From positions 1 to 64,000 of the forward strand of contig JAFWQC010000036.1 of assembly GCA_017509245.1 (NCBI GenBank): a DNA stretch of 64,000 bases, in the 5' to 3' direction. The notes under the pieces are model-generated. The model saw only the letters and a list, made by a program, of their open reading frames with translations. It was not told where the DNA came from and did not search any database. This DNA is from Clostridiales bacterium (GTDB lineage: Bacteria; Bacillota; Clostridia; Saccharofermentanales; Saccharofermentanaceae). Position numbers and translations under genes: made by a program. This document shows, piece after piece, positions 31,905-40,995 of this stretch; the stretch's first letter is position 1; each line of letters starts with the position of its first letter.

Positions 31905-33590
31905 ATGGGGAAAAAGACGGCTCTTGCCATCGCGGCTGCGGCTGCTGTTATCGGCGCGGGCATTGCGGCTGCAGGTGCAGTTTCCGGAAGCCGGATGCTG
32001 TCAAAGGATAATGCGATAGACGTATTCAATCAGCAGTCATTTAAGACCGGTGCTGAAGGAATGGTGCATGTGGCGCCGGAAGATGTTTTCGAACTGGAAA
32101 ACGGTATCGTCATGGCCGGCTTTTATAGAGGCGAAGATGAATATTACGAAGTGGTGATCGGGGGAATTGATCAGAACCGTTATTCTGCAGGTCACTTCCT
32201 TGTGCCTCATGATGAGGAGGGCAAACTTGTTTACCATGTCAAGGTTGAGGCGTGTCCTGAAGAAATAAGGCAGCAGGTCTACAATTATTATGTTGACCTG
32301 TTCGATTCAATGTATGAACGCGCTCTTGCAAGAGAAGGCCTTGACCGGGAATATATGGATATAATCGAGCATCTTGTTTCCGAGGAGGGACACGAAGAAC
32401 TCGACAGCACGTTGTCGCATCAGATGCTGAAAGTCACCCGAACGCCCAATTACGGACTCATGAAAGCCATCGGCATTGCTGTTGCCGTGGCCGGAACTCT
32501 TGCTGCGGTCTGCATCCTGCTGTCTTACAGGTTCAAGGCGAAGACCATAGCTCTGGGATTTGCCGTGCTGGTTCTCGCGGCTTTGGGAGTATGCATTTTC
32601 GCGGTCAGAAAACAGATCGCAACCATTACGTCCCTCAAGGAGATCAGGCCCGGCGTATACACGTTGAAATACACTGCCGGTTATAAGCTCGACAGCATTC
32701 TCGAAGCGGATCTGGGGAGCGAAGCTGACCTGCTGAACTGGCTGGAAGACAACATTTATTTCGGCCTTCCTGTCGCGCTGAAAGACAACCTATTCGGATG
32801 CTCGGCATTTCTCGTGACCGATGAGAACGGCAATCACCTGATGGGCCGCAACACGGACTATCCCGAAGCCGACTGCCTGATACTGTACAACGATACGGAT
32901 GACGGTTACGATTCGATATCCGTGGTCGATCTCGGAATAATCAACATCGGAAGCGGCGGGGGTCAGGTTAAGCAGAATTCTTTCGCTGGCCGTGTTGCCA
33001 CGCTTGCGATGCCGTACACGCTGGTCGAAGGTATGAATGAAGCGGGGTTCGGAATGTCGATCCTCGCACTCAGTACCGATGAGCTTCACCAGGATACAGA
33101 GCGTAAGGACGTTATCTACTGTGTTGCTGCCAGGGCGGTCCTCGATAAATGCGCGACGGTCGACGAGGCACTGGAGCTGCTTAGGCAGTACGACATTCAG
33201 ATGATGCTCGGCGGTTCGTGTCATTTCTTCCTTGCTGACAAGACGGGTAAGAGTGTTATCGTTGAATGGTTTGATAACGATATGTATGTCACGGAGAATC
33301 CCGCCTGCACGAATTACATCTTCGGCACGGACAAGTATTATATCGATCCGGGGAGCGATGACCGCTATGAGGTCATGATGGAAGAGCTTGACGGATGCAA
33401 TTGCGTTCTGTCCGCCGGCGAAGCTATGGCGTTGCTTCAGAAGGTGGGGTACGATAACCGGGGCGTCAATAATCTCGGAACGGAGTGGTCGTGCGTCTAC
33501 GATCTTGATAACTTTACCGTCACGATGTGCACCGACTGCAATTATGACGATCCCATCGTGATATCGAAAAAGACGTTCGGCGTTAAGTAA
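31905..33590 (+). CDS. Membrane-anchored Ntn hydrolase (choloylglycine hydrolase / C45-like)
   Basis: 561 residues. An N-terminal helix, a 150-residue extracellular section, two more helices (about 182-235), then a C-terminal N-terminal-nucleophile hydrolase domain. The likely nucleophile is Cys299 in LFGCSAFLV, followed by GRNTDYPE, the usual Arg and Asp; later SCHFFLADKTGKSVIVEW fits the acylase family. To be active the chain must be cut before Cys299, so the first 298 residues would be a very long propeptide with membrane anchors. The start at 31905 has GGAG 8 bases before it; an ATG at 31899 overlaps the GNAT stop. Confidence 0.82.
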   Translation: MGKKTALAIAAAAAVIGAGIAAAGAVSGSRMLSKDNAIDVFNQQSFKTGAEGMVHVAPEDVFELENGIVMAGFYRGEDEYYEVVIGGIDQNRYSAGHFLVPHDEEGKLVYHVKVEACPEEIRQQVYNYYVDLFDSMYERALAREGLDREYMDIIEHLVSEEGHEELDSTLSHQMLKVTRTPNYGLMKAIGIAVAVAGTLAAVCILLSYRFKAKTIALGFAVLVLAALGVCIFAVRKQIATITSLKEIRPGVYTLKYTAGYKLDSILEADLGSEADLLNWLEDNIYFGLPVALKDNLFGCSAFLVTDENGNHLMGRNTDYPEADCLILYNDTDDGYDSISVVDLGIINIGSGGGQVKQNSFAGRVATLAMPYTLVEGMNEAGFGMSILALSTDELHQDTERKDVIYCVAARAVLDKCATVDEALELLRQYDIQMMLGGSCHFFLADKTGKSVIVEWFDNDMYVTENPACTNYIFGTDKYYIDPGSDDRYEVMMEELDGCNCVLSAGEAMALLQKVGYDNRGVNNLGTEWSCVYDLDNFTVTMCTDCNYDDPIVISKKTFGVK

Positions 33591-33664
33591 TGCCCCATCT
33601 CTTCTACGGTGGCGGATGCTGATGCCCCGTGCTCGAAAATCTGATCTGGAAAGGACCAATCAAC

Positions 33665-34288
33665 ATGCCTTTATGTGTTTCAACGGAAGTGATGAGAGCC
33701 AGCGATAAGTGGACCATCGAAAATCTCGTGCCCTCAAAGGAATTGATGGCAAGAGCCGGAAAAGCGATTTTCGAACAGGGCAGATGGGAAGCGCCCGTTG
33801 GCATCATATGCGGTAAAGGCAACAACGCAGGTGACGGATTCGTTGTCGCAAGTCTTCTTAAGGATCAGGGAATAGACTGCGAGATCGTGCTGCTCTACGA
33901 TGACGCGTTCTCAGAGGATGGCAGATACTTCTACGACATATGTAACGCAAAAGGTATAAGAACGGTCTCAGACGGCGTTTACGGGCGATATAAGACCATC
34001 CTCGACTGCATTTTCGGAACAGGTTTTAAGGGCGAAGTCAAAGAGCCTGCCAGAAGCGCGATCGAGAAGATAAATGCATCCGGCGCATACGTCATCAGTG
34101 CTGACATCAACAGCGGGCTTAACGGCGACACGGGACTTGGTGACCTTTATGTAAGATCCGATCTTACGGTGTCCATCGGAACATTCAAATACGGGCATTT
34201 CCTGGGACATGCAAAAGAAGCGATGAAGAGCAAGGTCAACTGCGATATCGGAATAAAGATAATTGGCGAGACGAAAGATCTTGAGTAG
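33665..34288 (+). CDS. nnrE: NAD(P)H-hydrate epimerase (YjeF N-terminal domain)
   Basis: 207 residues. The enzyme interconverts R and S forms of damaged NAD(P)H hydrate. Visible features are MRASDKWTIENLVPSKELMARAG at the start, the GKGNNAGDGFV phosphate/nucleotide loop near residue 52, DCIFGTGFKGEV, and ADINSGLNGDTG with the catalytic Asp. The C-terminal kinase/dehydratase half (NnrD), often fused, is absent. The start at 33665 is preceded by AAAGGA. Confidence 0.9.
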   Translation: MPLCVSTEVMRASDKWTIENLVPSKELMARAGKAIFEQGRWEAPVGIICGKGNNAGDGFVVASLLKDQGIDCEIVLLYDDAFSEDGRYFYDICNAKGIRTVSDGVYGRYKTILDCIFGTGFKGEVKEPARSAIEKINASGAYVISADINSGLNGDTGLGDLYVRSDLTVSIGTFKYGHFLGHAKEAMKSKVNCDIGIKIIGETKDLE

Positions 34289-34378
34289 TACCAGGTTGCA
34301 TCCTGATGGAGTACTTGAGTGCATTCTGATGTGGAACTTGAGTGTATCCTGATGGAGTACATGAGTGCATTCTGATGA
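34281..34378. repeat. 23-bp imperfect tandem repeat, about four copies
   Basis: Units beginning TTGAGT at 34315 and 34338 and ATGAGT at 34361 are 23 bp each (TTGAGTG.ATTCTGATG pattern). A first unit begins at 34281 inside the last codons of the epimerase gene and has an 11-bp insertion. A possible -10 TATAAT for the next gene is at 34414-34419. Confidence 0.7.
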
Positions 34379-34486
34379 ATATCCGGAACAGGTTTTAAAA
34401 ATCAAAATAATGTTATAATGTTACTGGTCTTTCCAAGAGAGGAGACTAATAACCACATTGCAGGACGCAATTGAAAAGGAGTCATT

Positions 34487-34894
34487 ATGTCACAGTTACT
34501 CAGGATCAAATGCCCTTCATGCGGAACCGTCGTAGACATTGCAGGCAATGATACTTGCAAAAAGTGCGGAAACGCTCTCGTCCTTCCGGAGGACGGAGTT
34601 GTCCAGATCTACCGTATGGGTTCACCTTTGGGCATTGCAGTAGGAATGGGAATCTACCTCAATGAGAATCCGCTCGGACACCTCGCAAACGCAGAATCCA
34701 TCAGGATCCCGGTTGCTTATGGTCACTACAAGCTCCACATGACACATGGCGGAAACAGAAAGTGCAAGGATGCGGAATTCGACGTTACACCTGAAGAGAG
34801 GATCGTATATTTCAAGGCACACCTCAAGATGGGTCTTATCACAAATACGGTCGTTATCGAGAAGGTAACAGCTGACCAGATGCCTCCGCTCTGA
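34487..34894 (+). CDS. Zinc-ribbon protein with beta-sandwich tail
   Basis: 135 residues. The N-terminal ribbon is CPSCG (10-14) and CKKCG (27-31). The remainder (VVQIYRMGSPLGIAVGMGIYLNE and VAYGHYKLHMTHGG) resembles DUF2846-like small beta domains that bind or display a short loop. Function unknown. It is one of four zinc-ribbon genes in the window (also 37811, 39393 and 53028). A strong terminator follows. Confidence 0.82.
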   Translation: MSQLLRIKCPSCGTVVDIAGNDTCKKCGNALVLPEDGVVQIYRMGSPLGIAVGMGIYLNENPLGHLANAESIRIPVAYGHYKLHMTHGGNRKCKDAEFDVTPEERIVYFKAHLKMGLITNTVVIEKVTADQMPPL

Positions 34895-34923
34895 CAGCAG
34901 AGAAAACAATTAAGAAAATGGGG

Positions 34924-34953
34924 ACAGGACCTTTGTTCAAGGTCCTGTTTTTG
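34924..34953 (+). terminator. Rho-independent terminator
   Basis: ACAGGACCTT (34924-34933) pairs perfectly with AAGGTCCTGT (34939-34948) around TGTTC, followed by a T-run to 34953. Confidence 0.9.
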
Positions 34954-35103
34954 TTGCATTGCAGGCTTTCGAAGAACGCAGCTTCCTTTATTGACAATGT
35001 CGGCCTGATAAAATAAATTGACATCATATCTAACACGGAGAATCAACGGCGGAACAGGGATGCCTCCGTTCAGTTTCCGGATGAGAATAAGAGGAGAGAT
35101 CAA

Positions 35104-36801
35104 ATGCTTAACGTAAACCGCAAGACCCTTGATAAAGCATTGGCTGCCGTCATGCTCGCATCGGTGCTGATTACTTCAACAGCTTGTAATAAAGGATCGC
35201 AATACACGCTTAATAAGATCAAACTGACAGAAACAGAGCGCACATGGAAGTGCCCTGAGGATAAATATGCTGAGCTTCTCGGATCCTACGAAGGCGCGGA
35301 ATGCCCTGGTGCCATGGTTGTCGCGACTGATGAAGATATCGTTTATCTCTATTGCGAAAATGCATTGGAGAAAGACGGCAAAACGCTTGTGTCGCAGGAC
35401 ACGGTTTTCGATATCGCATCATGCAGTAAAACATTCACGGCGGTATGTGTTCTGCAGCTGGCCGAAAAAGGCCAACTTAATTTATACGATACGATCGACA
35501 AGTATTTTCCTGAATATGAGAATGGAAAAATGATAACGGTTCTTGACCTTCTGCACATGCGCTCAGGTATTCCGGATTACATGAATAACCCCGATCCGTT
35601 CTGGGGCGTCGAGGGTGCCGACGTGGTGAACAAACTTCTGTCTGACATCCTGAACGACAGGGTATCCGATGAGGAGTTTCTGAATGCACTGTATAAGGCT
35701 CCGCTGCTTACCGAGCCCGGTACGAAATACAGTTACAGCAACACGAATTACCGCCTGCTTGCGTTCATCATCGAACATGTCACGGGCATGAGCTATTCCG
35801 ATTATGTCGAGAGAAATATTTTCGATAAGTGCGGAATGAAGAAGACGACCTCGATGGAAAGCGGTGACATGACTTATGTGCCCGTGAACTTCGACGATCT
35901 GGTTCATTACGGATTTACCGATGAGAACGGCTATCCCGTGTGCCCCGGCAATTCAAGGGGCGACGGTGGCATCCATTCATGTCTTACGGATATGGTTGCT
36001 TTCGACCGCGCGCTGTTCGGAGGAAAGCTTTTAAGCGCAGACTCAATGAATATCCTTCTGACCGATGAGGACGGCTATTGCTGCGGCCTTTCCAAAACCA
36101 AAACAGGTTATACGCACAACGGTTCCTCGCTTACCTGCTCGGCCGAAAACAAGATAACCGAATCTGAGGAATACGGTCATGTTTATGTGATCAAGCTCTA
36201 CCACGACAGCAATGAGCCCGCAGATGATTTTGCAGATATTGATCCTGCGGCCGGTACTGCTTTTGCTAAGGGTACATATAAAGACGGCGTGTATTCCAAC
36301 GCATGCGCCGAGCTTACGATGAATGTTCCGGAAGAATACATCGCTTTCGGTGCATCCGAGCTTGACTGGGTAAGGCTTGATGCTCTGGCTTACTGCGTTG
36401 ACGATGAGGACAGGCAGTACGAATCCGCAAGGATCTACGATGTGTTCTTATATGACGGCAACGGCAGCGGTTCTGTCATAGAGGTTACTTATCTGAACAC
36501 TGATATCGCATTCCCGGATGAGAATAACGTTACTGAAGAATTCTATCTCGACGATTACGAGGCGCGTCTGATCGACAGGAATGAAGCTGATGATGAAGGC
36601 GGACCGCTGGAACGCAGGGATACCGGGTCTGTGATACTGGGCGGCAATGAATACATGAGGACTACCGTTGCAAGGGGTTCTGGCGACTCTTTCAACCAGT
36701 ATTTTTATGTAAGAAAAATCGACGATAATCTATTCTGCATGATCATGATAAGTGACTTGAGCGGCAATCCGCCTGAGTATTATGAAGGCATGTTCAAGTG
36801 A
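35104..36801 (+). CDS. Serine hydrolase (class C beta-lactamase/DD-peptidase fold), lipoprotein
   Basis: 565 residues. Signal peptide with Cys at 28 (ITSTAC). The penicillin-binding fold has SxxK in SCSKTF (about 108), YxN in YSYSNTNYRL (about 217) and a possible third box in THNGSS. The last 200 residues form an extra beta-rich domain (MNVPEEYIAFGASELDWVRL..) absent from plain beta-lactamases. Likely a surface esterase or D-peptidase. AGGAGAG precedes the ATG. Its 3' end overlaps a minus-strand remnant by 8 bp. Confidence 0.9.
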   Translation: MLNVNRKTLDKALAAVMLASVLITSTACNKGSQYTLNKIKLTETERTWKCPEDKYAELLGSYEGAECPGAMVVATDEDIVYLYCENALEKDGKTLVSQDTVFDIASCSKTFTAVCVLQLAEKGQLNLYDTIDKYFPEYENGKMITVLDLLHMRSGIPDYMNNPDPFWGVEGADVVNKLLSDILNDRVSDEEFLNALYKAPLLTEPGTKYSYSNTNYRLLAFIIEHVTGMSYSDYVERNIFDKCGMKKTTSMESGDMTYVPVNFDDLVHYGFTDENGYPVCPGNSRGDGGIHSCLTDMVAFDRALFGGKLLSADSMNILLTDEDGYCCGLSKTKTGYTHNGSSLTCSAENKITESEEYGHVYVIKLYHDSNEPADDFADIDPAAGTAFAKGTYKDGVYSNACAELTMNVPEEYIAFGASELDWVRLDALAYCVDDEDRQYESARIYDVFLYDGNGSGSVIEVTYLNTDIAFPDENNVTEEFYLDDYEARLIDRNEADDEGGPLERRDTGSVILGGNEYMRTTVARGSGDSFNQYFYVRKIDDNLFCMIMISDLSGNPPEYYEGMFK

Positions 36802-37090
36802 CGTTTAAGAGATATTTCTCCTTGATGTCTTCCTCTGAGAGTTCATCGATCTCGCGAATAATAGATTCTCTTAATGAATTCTGTCTGACACTTAACGTCA
36901 GCATGGTCTCATTAATGGTGCAGATAACAACTGCTTGTGATCGTTGTACTCTTCAGTTTTATAGTATTTGAAATCCTCTTGTTCCTGCTTTATCTGTTTG
37001 TGGCGCACGAGAATACAAACCGTGTAAACGAGAGCCACGAAGCCTGTGTAGATGAGATCTGCAACTTTTTCGAGCGTTGATCTGTATGTA
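36794..37090 (-). pseudogene. Frameshifted remnant of a membrane protein
   Basis: On the minus strand from about 37090 a frame reads RSTLEKVADLIYTGFVALVY and on through a membrane helix and KQIKQEQEDFKYYKTEEYND. Near 36920 the sense continues in another frame as VVICTINETMLTLSVRQNSL and ends at a stop at 36794 (..KEKYLLNVT). Codon use is like that of real genes here. No start is present and the frame is broken once, so it is probably a decayed C-terminal end. This accounts for the 341-bp gap. Confidence 0.5.
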
Positions 37091-37142
37091 TGATATAAGG
37101 GAAATTACGCCCCGGAAGACCTGACTATCAGGAGGACTATTT

Positions 37143-37580
37143 ATGAAGAGATTGATATCGGCCGTACTTATGCTGTCACTGGTTCTGTCCTTGTGCGCTT
37201 GTGCGTTCAAACCGAATAAAGGTACCGTAACAATGACGGTCAGGACCATTTATGGCGGATATGGCATAGCAGGAAATGACTTGGGTCACGGGGAATTCAC
37301 AAATGAGATCAAGGATCTTAGGGAAGGGGACTGCATATACGAGCGCATCGACGGAACGCTGAAAACAGAATTCGGCAATAAGGATGCGTGGATGCTGAAG
37401 ATCGAGAGTATCGGGGAAGACGGCGTTAAAATCAAGGTTGCTGAAGCCGCATCCCGTAACGATGCGAACAGAGACTATGAAGTACGAACTATGGAATATG
37501 ACACGGAGGAACATTTTTATTCCATGTATGTAGTGTGTGACGGCATGAATTACGACTACATGGTCTCGTTTACTAAGTAA
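37143..37580 (+). CDS. Small lipoprotein of unknown function
   Basis: 145 residues. The signal peptide has two possible lipobox cysteines (LCACAF, 18 and 20). The mature part is beta-rich (VTMTVRTIYGGYGIAGNDLG, then TMEYDTEEHFYSMYVVCDGM). Not recognised. AGGAGG lies upstream of the ATG. Confidence 0.78.
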   Translation: MKRLISAVLMLSLVLSLCACAFKPNKGTVTMTVRTIYGGYGIAGNDLGHGEFTNEIKDLREGDCIYERIDGTLKTEFGNKDAWMLKIESIGEDGVKIKVAEAASRNDANRDYEVRTMEYDTEEHFYSMYVVCDGMNYDYMVSFTK

Positions 37581-37747
37581 GGGGTGCGGAAACCCGGAAA
37601 TTTGGTTTTTATGCGATGCTTACAACTGCCTGCGACTGACTCCAATAAAAGTTCCGGTATTTTTTCCGGAAAAACTGCAGTTCAAAAAAAGAAGTCATTC
37701 ACTATCCCGATAATTCTATGACCCCGGCTGTTTATATGATAAAATAT

Positions 37748-37765
37748 ACTTTAGCGGGCTAAAGT
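37748..37765. promoter_or_regulatory. 18-bp palindrome ahead of a zinc-ribbon gene
   Basis: ACTTTAGC-GG-GCTAAAGT is an 8-bp perfect inverted repeat 46 bp upstream of the next gene, just behind a possible -10 TATGAT (37735-37740). It suits a dimeric repressor of the 37811-40445 genes. A half copy of the TTCCGG element is at 37652-37671. Confidence 0.5.
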
Positions 37766-37810
37766 TATTCCCGCTGAGGGGTAGTTTTTGGTTAGGGGAG
37801 AGTGTGATTT

Positions 37811-39331
37811 ATGGCTGACATGGTTAACTATACCTGCTCCAAGTGCGGAGGAGTTCTTAATGTTGCGCCGGGGCATATGCTTTTTGACTGCCCGTTTTGC
37901 GGTGCCGATTTCAACTACTATGATTTCTACAGGAAAGAGATGATAGAGCAGGCGGAATCCTGCATGTACCGCTATGACTTTGATATGGCAAAGCGCAGGT
38001 TTGAAGAGGTATTAGCTTATGATCCTCAGGACTTTGCGGCGCTTAGAGGTCTCGTGCTCTGCGAGGGCAATATCATCGCGCTCAAGAATCTGAGCTCACC
38101 TTCGAAGCTTGAGGGGTGCAAGTTCCATCAGATGAGCAGGATCATTGGTGATGTCCTTTCGCGCGCACGTGAAGAAGATAAGGAATACTTCCGTAAGCTC
38201 CTCGATCTTTTCTCCGTTGCTAAGCAGTATATTCAGCTTAAAAACGAACGCAATACGCTCTCTGATGATTCAAACAAACAGTTTAAGCAGATTGCGCGCG
38301 TTGATGATAATCACAAACAGACCGTCGACAACGTAACTACAGTTCTTCTGATTATAGGAATGATCATCACTGCTCCGTTTGCCGGTGAGGATACCACTAA
38401 GGAAGACAGAGAGAATGCCGCGATGTTTGCGCTGGGCGTCATAGGCGTCGGAATAATACTTGTCGTGTTCTTCAAATTCGGACTCTGGGCATTCGCCATC
38501 TCGGCGGGAGTCGTTGCAGGCATTCTGGGTCTTCTTGCGTTTATCAGGCATCTCGAAAATAAGAAGAAAGCTCCCCACAGAAAAGCGCTGAAGGATAACC
38601 AGTCAAGGATCTCCGATTGTTCTTCCAGAATGTTCGAGCTCGAAAATAAATACAAGAGCGAATACGAGGAACTTCAGAAACTTGCACCAGACGTGAAGAA
38701 AACAACCCTTTCTAAGGAACTGCTTATAAAGAAAACTTCCGAAGATATCTTCAGCGGGGAAGCGCAGACTCTTATCTGCAACAAATGCGGAGGCTTTTTG
38801 GAGCTTGACCGTCAGAGAAGACTTTATGAGTGCAGATCATGCGGAGTTGCTTACAGCACATCTTTGATGTCGGAAACTGACGGTGCTCAGAAAGCAGTTG
38901 AACTTCTGAAGAAAAAGGATTTCAGTGACGCAGATAACAGATTCATATTGGAACTCATGCTCGATCCTCATAATTTCACGGCTCTTAACGGAAGGATATT
39001 ATGCGCGGGAAGATGGAAGGATATCCACAGCATCAGCGAGACCAGTTTCCATCCAATTGCGAAGGTTGATGATATCAGGGCAAGACTCTCTGATGCTATT
39101 GAACACTGCCGGGATGAGGATAAGGATTACTTCCTGAAGTTTAAGGACTTAATTGAAATCATTGAGGAGTCTTCTGCTAATCTGAAGCTCATTGACAAGT
39201 ATTCAAAGGGTGATTTTATCGACCGGAGAAAAGTTGGTCCGCTCCAGGAGGCTAATGCGGAAGTAAAAGCGGAATTTGAAGCGGTAAAGAAAGAACTTCT
39301 TATGTTAAATATCAGGAGAAAGACCGCCTGA
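37811..39331 (+). CDS. Zinc-ribbon membrane protein with internal duplication
   Basis: 506 residues. Two similar halves: ribbon CSKCG..CPFCG (9-31) followed by a helical repeat (ESCMYRYDFDMAKRRFEEVL, AREEDKEYF), and ribbon CNKCG..CRSCG (320-345) followed by the same pattern (FSDADNRFILELMLDPHNFTAL, CRDEDKDYF). Between them lie two or three membrane helices (about 178-245) and a coiled coil. The helical parts look like TPR units. It is probably a cytoplasm-facing scaffold; function unknown. The next gene, also zinc-ribbon, follows in 61 bp. Confidence 0.82.
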   Translation: MADMVNYTCSKCGGVLNVAPGHMLFDCPFCGADFNYYDFYRKEMIEQAESCMYRYDFDMAKRRFEEVLAYDPQDFAALRGLVLCEGNIIALKNLSSPSKLEGCKFHQMSRIIGDVLSRAREEDKEYFRKLLDLFSVAKQYIQLKNERNTLSDDSNKQFKQIARVDDNHKQTVDNVTTVLLIIGMIITAPFAGEDTTKEDRENAAMFALGVIGVGIILVVFFKFGLWAFAISAGVVAGILGLLAFIRHLENKKKAPHRKALKDNQSRISDCSSRMFELENKYKSEYEELQKLAPDVKKTTLSKELLIKKTSEDIFSGEAQTLICNKCGGFLELDRQRRLYECRSCGVAYSTSLMSETDGAQKAVELLKKKDFSDADNRFILELMLDPHNFTALNGRILCAGRWKDIHSISETSFHPIAKVDDIRARLSDAIEHCRDEDKDYFLKFKDLIEIIEESSANLKLIDKYSKGDFIDRRKVGPLQEANAEVKAEFEAVKKELLMLNIRRKTA

Positions 39332-39392
39332 GAAGGTTCAGAAGGCACACACAAAAACTAAAGGGATAGATCAGAAAAAGGAGGGCACAAAC

Positions 39393-40445
39393 ATGAAGTG
39401 CATTAACTGCGGCGGTACAATGCGCTACGATGTTGAGAAGCAGGGCCTGGTATGTGATTTCTGCGGAGCGGTAAAGCCTTTGGAGAAGGCGGAGCAGCAG
39501 ACAGACCAGGTGGAGCGCAGTTTTGATGCCTCGTTGAGTCAGGCATCGACTGACTGGGGAATTACCAGAAGACAGATAACATGCAAGCAGTGTGGAGCTG
39601 CGCTTCTTTACGACGCTGACCAGATCTCCGGCATGTGCCCGTACTGCGGTTCGGCGATCGTTCTTGATGCCGTTGAGACCAACAGCTGCATCGCGCCGAC
39701 AGGCATTATTCCTTTCACTACGACGAAGGAAGAGGTCGAGAAGAATTACTATAAATGGAACAAGTTTGCTCTCTGGTCACCCGAGAGTTTCAGGAAGGGC
39801 AAAGTGCTCGGAAACCTTGTAGGTGTTTACGTGCCTTTCTGGACGTTTGATGCCGACACCGTTACTTCATATGCCGGTGATTTCGGAACGACAGTAACAA
39901 GAGGCGATTCGCAGGTAACAGAATACAGAAAGGGCTCTGGTGTTACAGAAGCATTTATCGATGACGTATGCATCGGTGCGAGCAAGCGTTTTGTCAGCAA
40001 TAAGAAGATGAACCGGGTCGTTCAGTTTAAGCCTTCCGAGATCATGCCGTATACGCCTGAGGCGCTGGCGGGATTTGCTGCCGAGAAATATTCGATCGAC
40101 ATCAATGAGGCCTGGACGCTGGCTCAGGATACATTTAAGAAGAGAATAGAGCGGGCTGCATGTAAAAGGGAGAATGCCGAGTTCTGCAGAAACATGCAGA
40201 TGTCGACAAACTTCGGCAACGTCAAGTTCAGATATTTCCTGTTCCCGGTGTGGCTTGCTGCATGTCCCTACAAGGGCAAGATCTATTACGTCGTTGCAAG
40301 CGGTCACGACAACAGGGGCCTTTGCGACAGACCTGTCTCCGCGGCCAAGATAGTTCTTCTCATACTTGCCATTCTGGGTGTGTTTTCCATACCCTTTATT
40401 TCATACGTGATAATGATGCTGATAAGCATTCTTGGGCAGACCTGA
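39393..40445 (+). CDS. Double zinc-ribbon protein with C-terminal membrane helices
   Basis: 350 residues. Ribbons CINCG..CDFCG (3-25) and CKQCG..CPYCG (66-87). A conserved middle domain (GIIPFTTTKEEVEKNYYKW, LVGVYVPFWTFDADT) ends in a beta segment (FRYFLFPVWLAACPYKGKIY) and two membrane helices. The plan is that of TFIIB-type zinc-finger proteins of Firmicutes, whose function is not known to me. It is probably in an operon with 37811-39331. Confidence 0.82.
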   Translation: MKCINCGGTMRYDVEKQGLVCDFCGAVKPLEKAEQQTDQVERSFDASLSQASTDWGITRRQITCKQCGAALLYDADQISGMCPYCGSAIVLDAVETNSCIAPTGIIPFTTTKEEVEKNYYKWNKFALWSPESFRKGKVLGNLVGVYVPFWTFDADTVTSYAGDFGTTVTRGDSQVTEYRKGSGVTEAFIDDVCIGASKRFVSNKKMNRVVQFKPSEIMPYTPEALAGFAAEKYSIDINEAWTLAQDTFKKRIERAACKRENAEFCRNMQMSTNFGNVKFRYFLFPVWLAACPYKGKIYYVVASGHDNRGLCDRPVSAAKIVLLILAILGVFSIPFISYVIMMLISILGQT

Positions 40446-40569
40446 TTTTCGCGCGCCCATAATTAAATAACCTTCCGCCATTGACGCCCAAATAGTGTTA
40501 TTATGTTATGGGGAAACGTTTGAATGCGGTAATTGGAAGTGCGGCAGCTTTTGGTTCCGGAGGTGCAGG

Positions 40570-40992
40570 ATGGAAGAGTCAGTTTTGATCGAGAACATGA
40601 TCAAGTGGGCAGAGAGCCAGGTAGAATCCAAAGAGTATGCAGGCGGTGGCTTATCCTTTGTCGGGGATGCGCTTGAGCAGTGCAGCAAGAGCGGAAGATT
40701 CAGCGGAGAGAATCCCAAGGAGTCTGCTGATCTTTACAGCGACGACATGCGTGACGGCGTTCCCGAGAGAGGCGCATTTGTTTTCTACGATTGCTACGAG
40801 CCGAACGTCGAAGGGCTTTTTAACGTGGGCCACTGCGGTATCTACATCGGTGAGGGCGATATCATCCACGCGTGGGATACGGTCAGGATAGACGAATACA
40901 TGTCGGTCGAAGCTCTGAAGACACCGCATGGTTTTAATCCCAGATATATCGGCTGGGTCCCGCTCAGCAAAGTTTTGGAACAAAAGCAGTAA
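40570..40992 (+). CDS. NlpC/P60-like (CHAP-like) protein, catalytic Cys not evident
   Basis: 140 residues. The pattern GGGLSFVGDALEQC, then DLYSDDM, PERGAFVFYDC and VGHCGIYIGEGDIIHAWD follows NlpC/P60 peptidases, with the His in GHCGIYIG. At the usual nucleophile position the sequence is GLSF rather than DCSGF, so the nucleophile seems replaced. No signal peptide, so a cytoplasmic role is likely. GGAGG 6 bases before 40570 fixes the start. Confidence 0.7.
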   Translation: MEESVLIENMIKWAESQVESKEYAGGGLSFVGDALEQCSKSGRFSGENPKESADLYSDDMRDGVPERGAFVFYDCYEPNVEGLFNVGHCGIYIGEGDIIHAWDTVRIDEYMSVEALKTPHGFNPRYIGWVPLSKVLEQKQ

Positions 40993-40995
40993 GAC

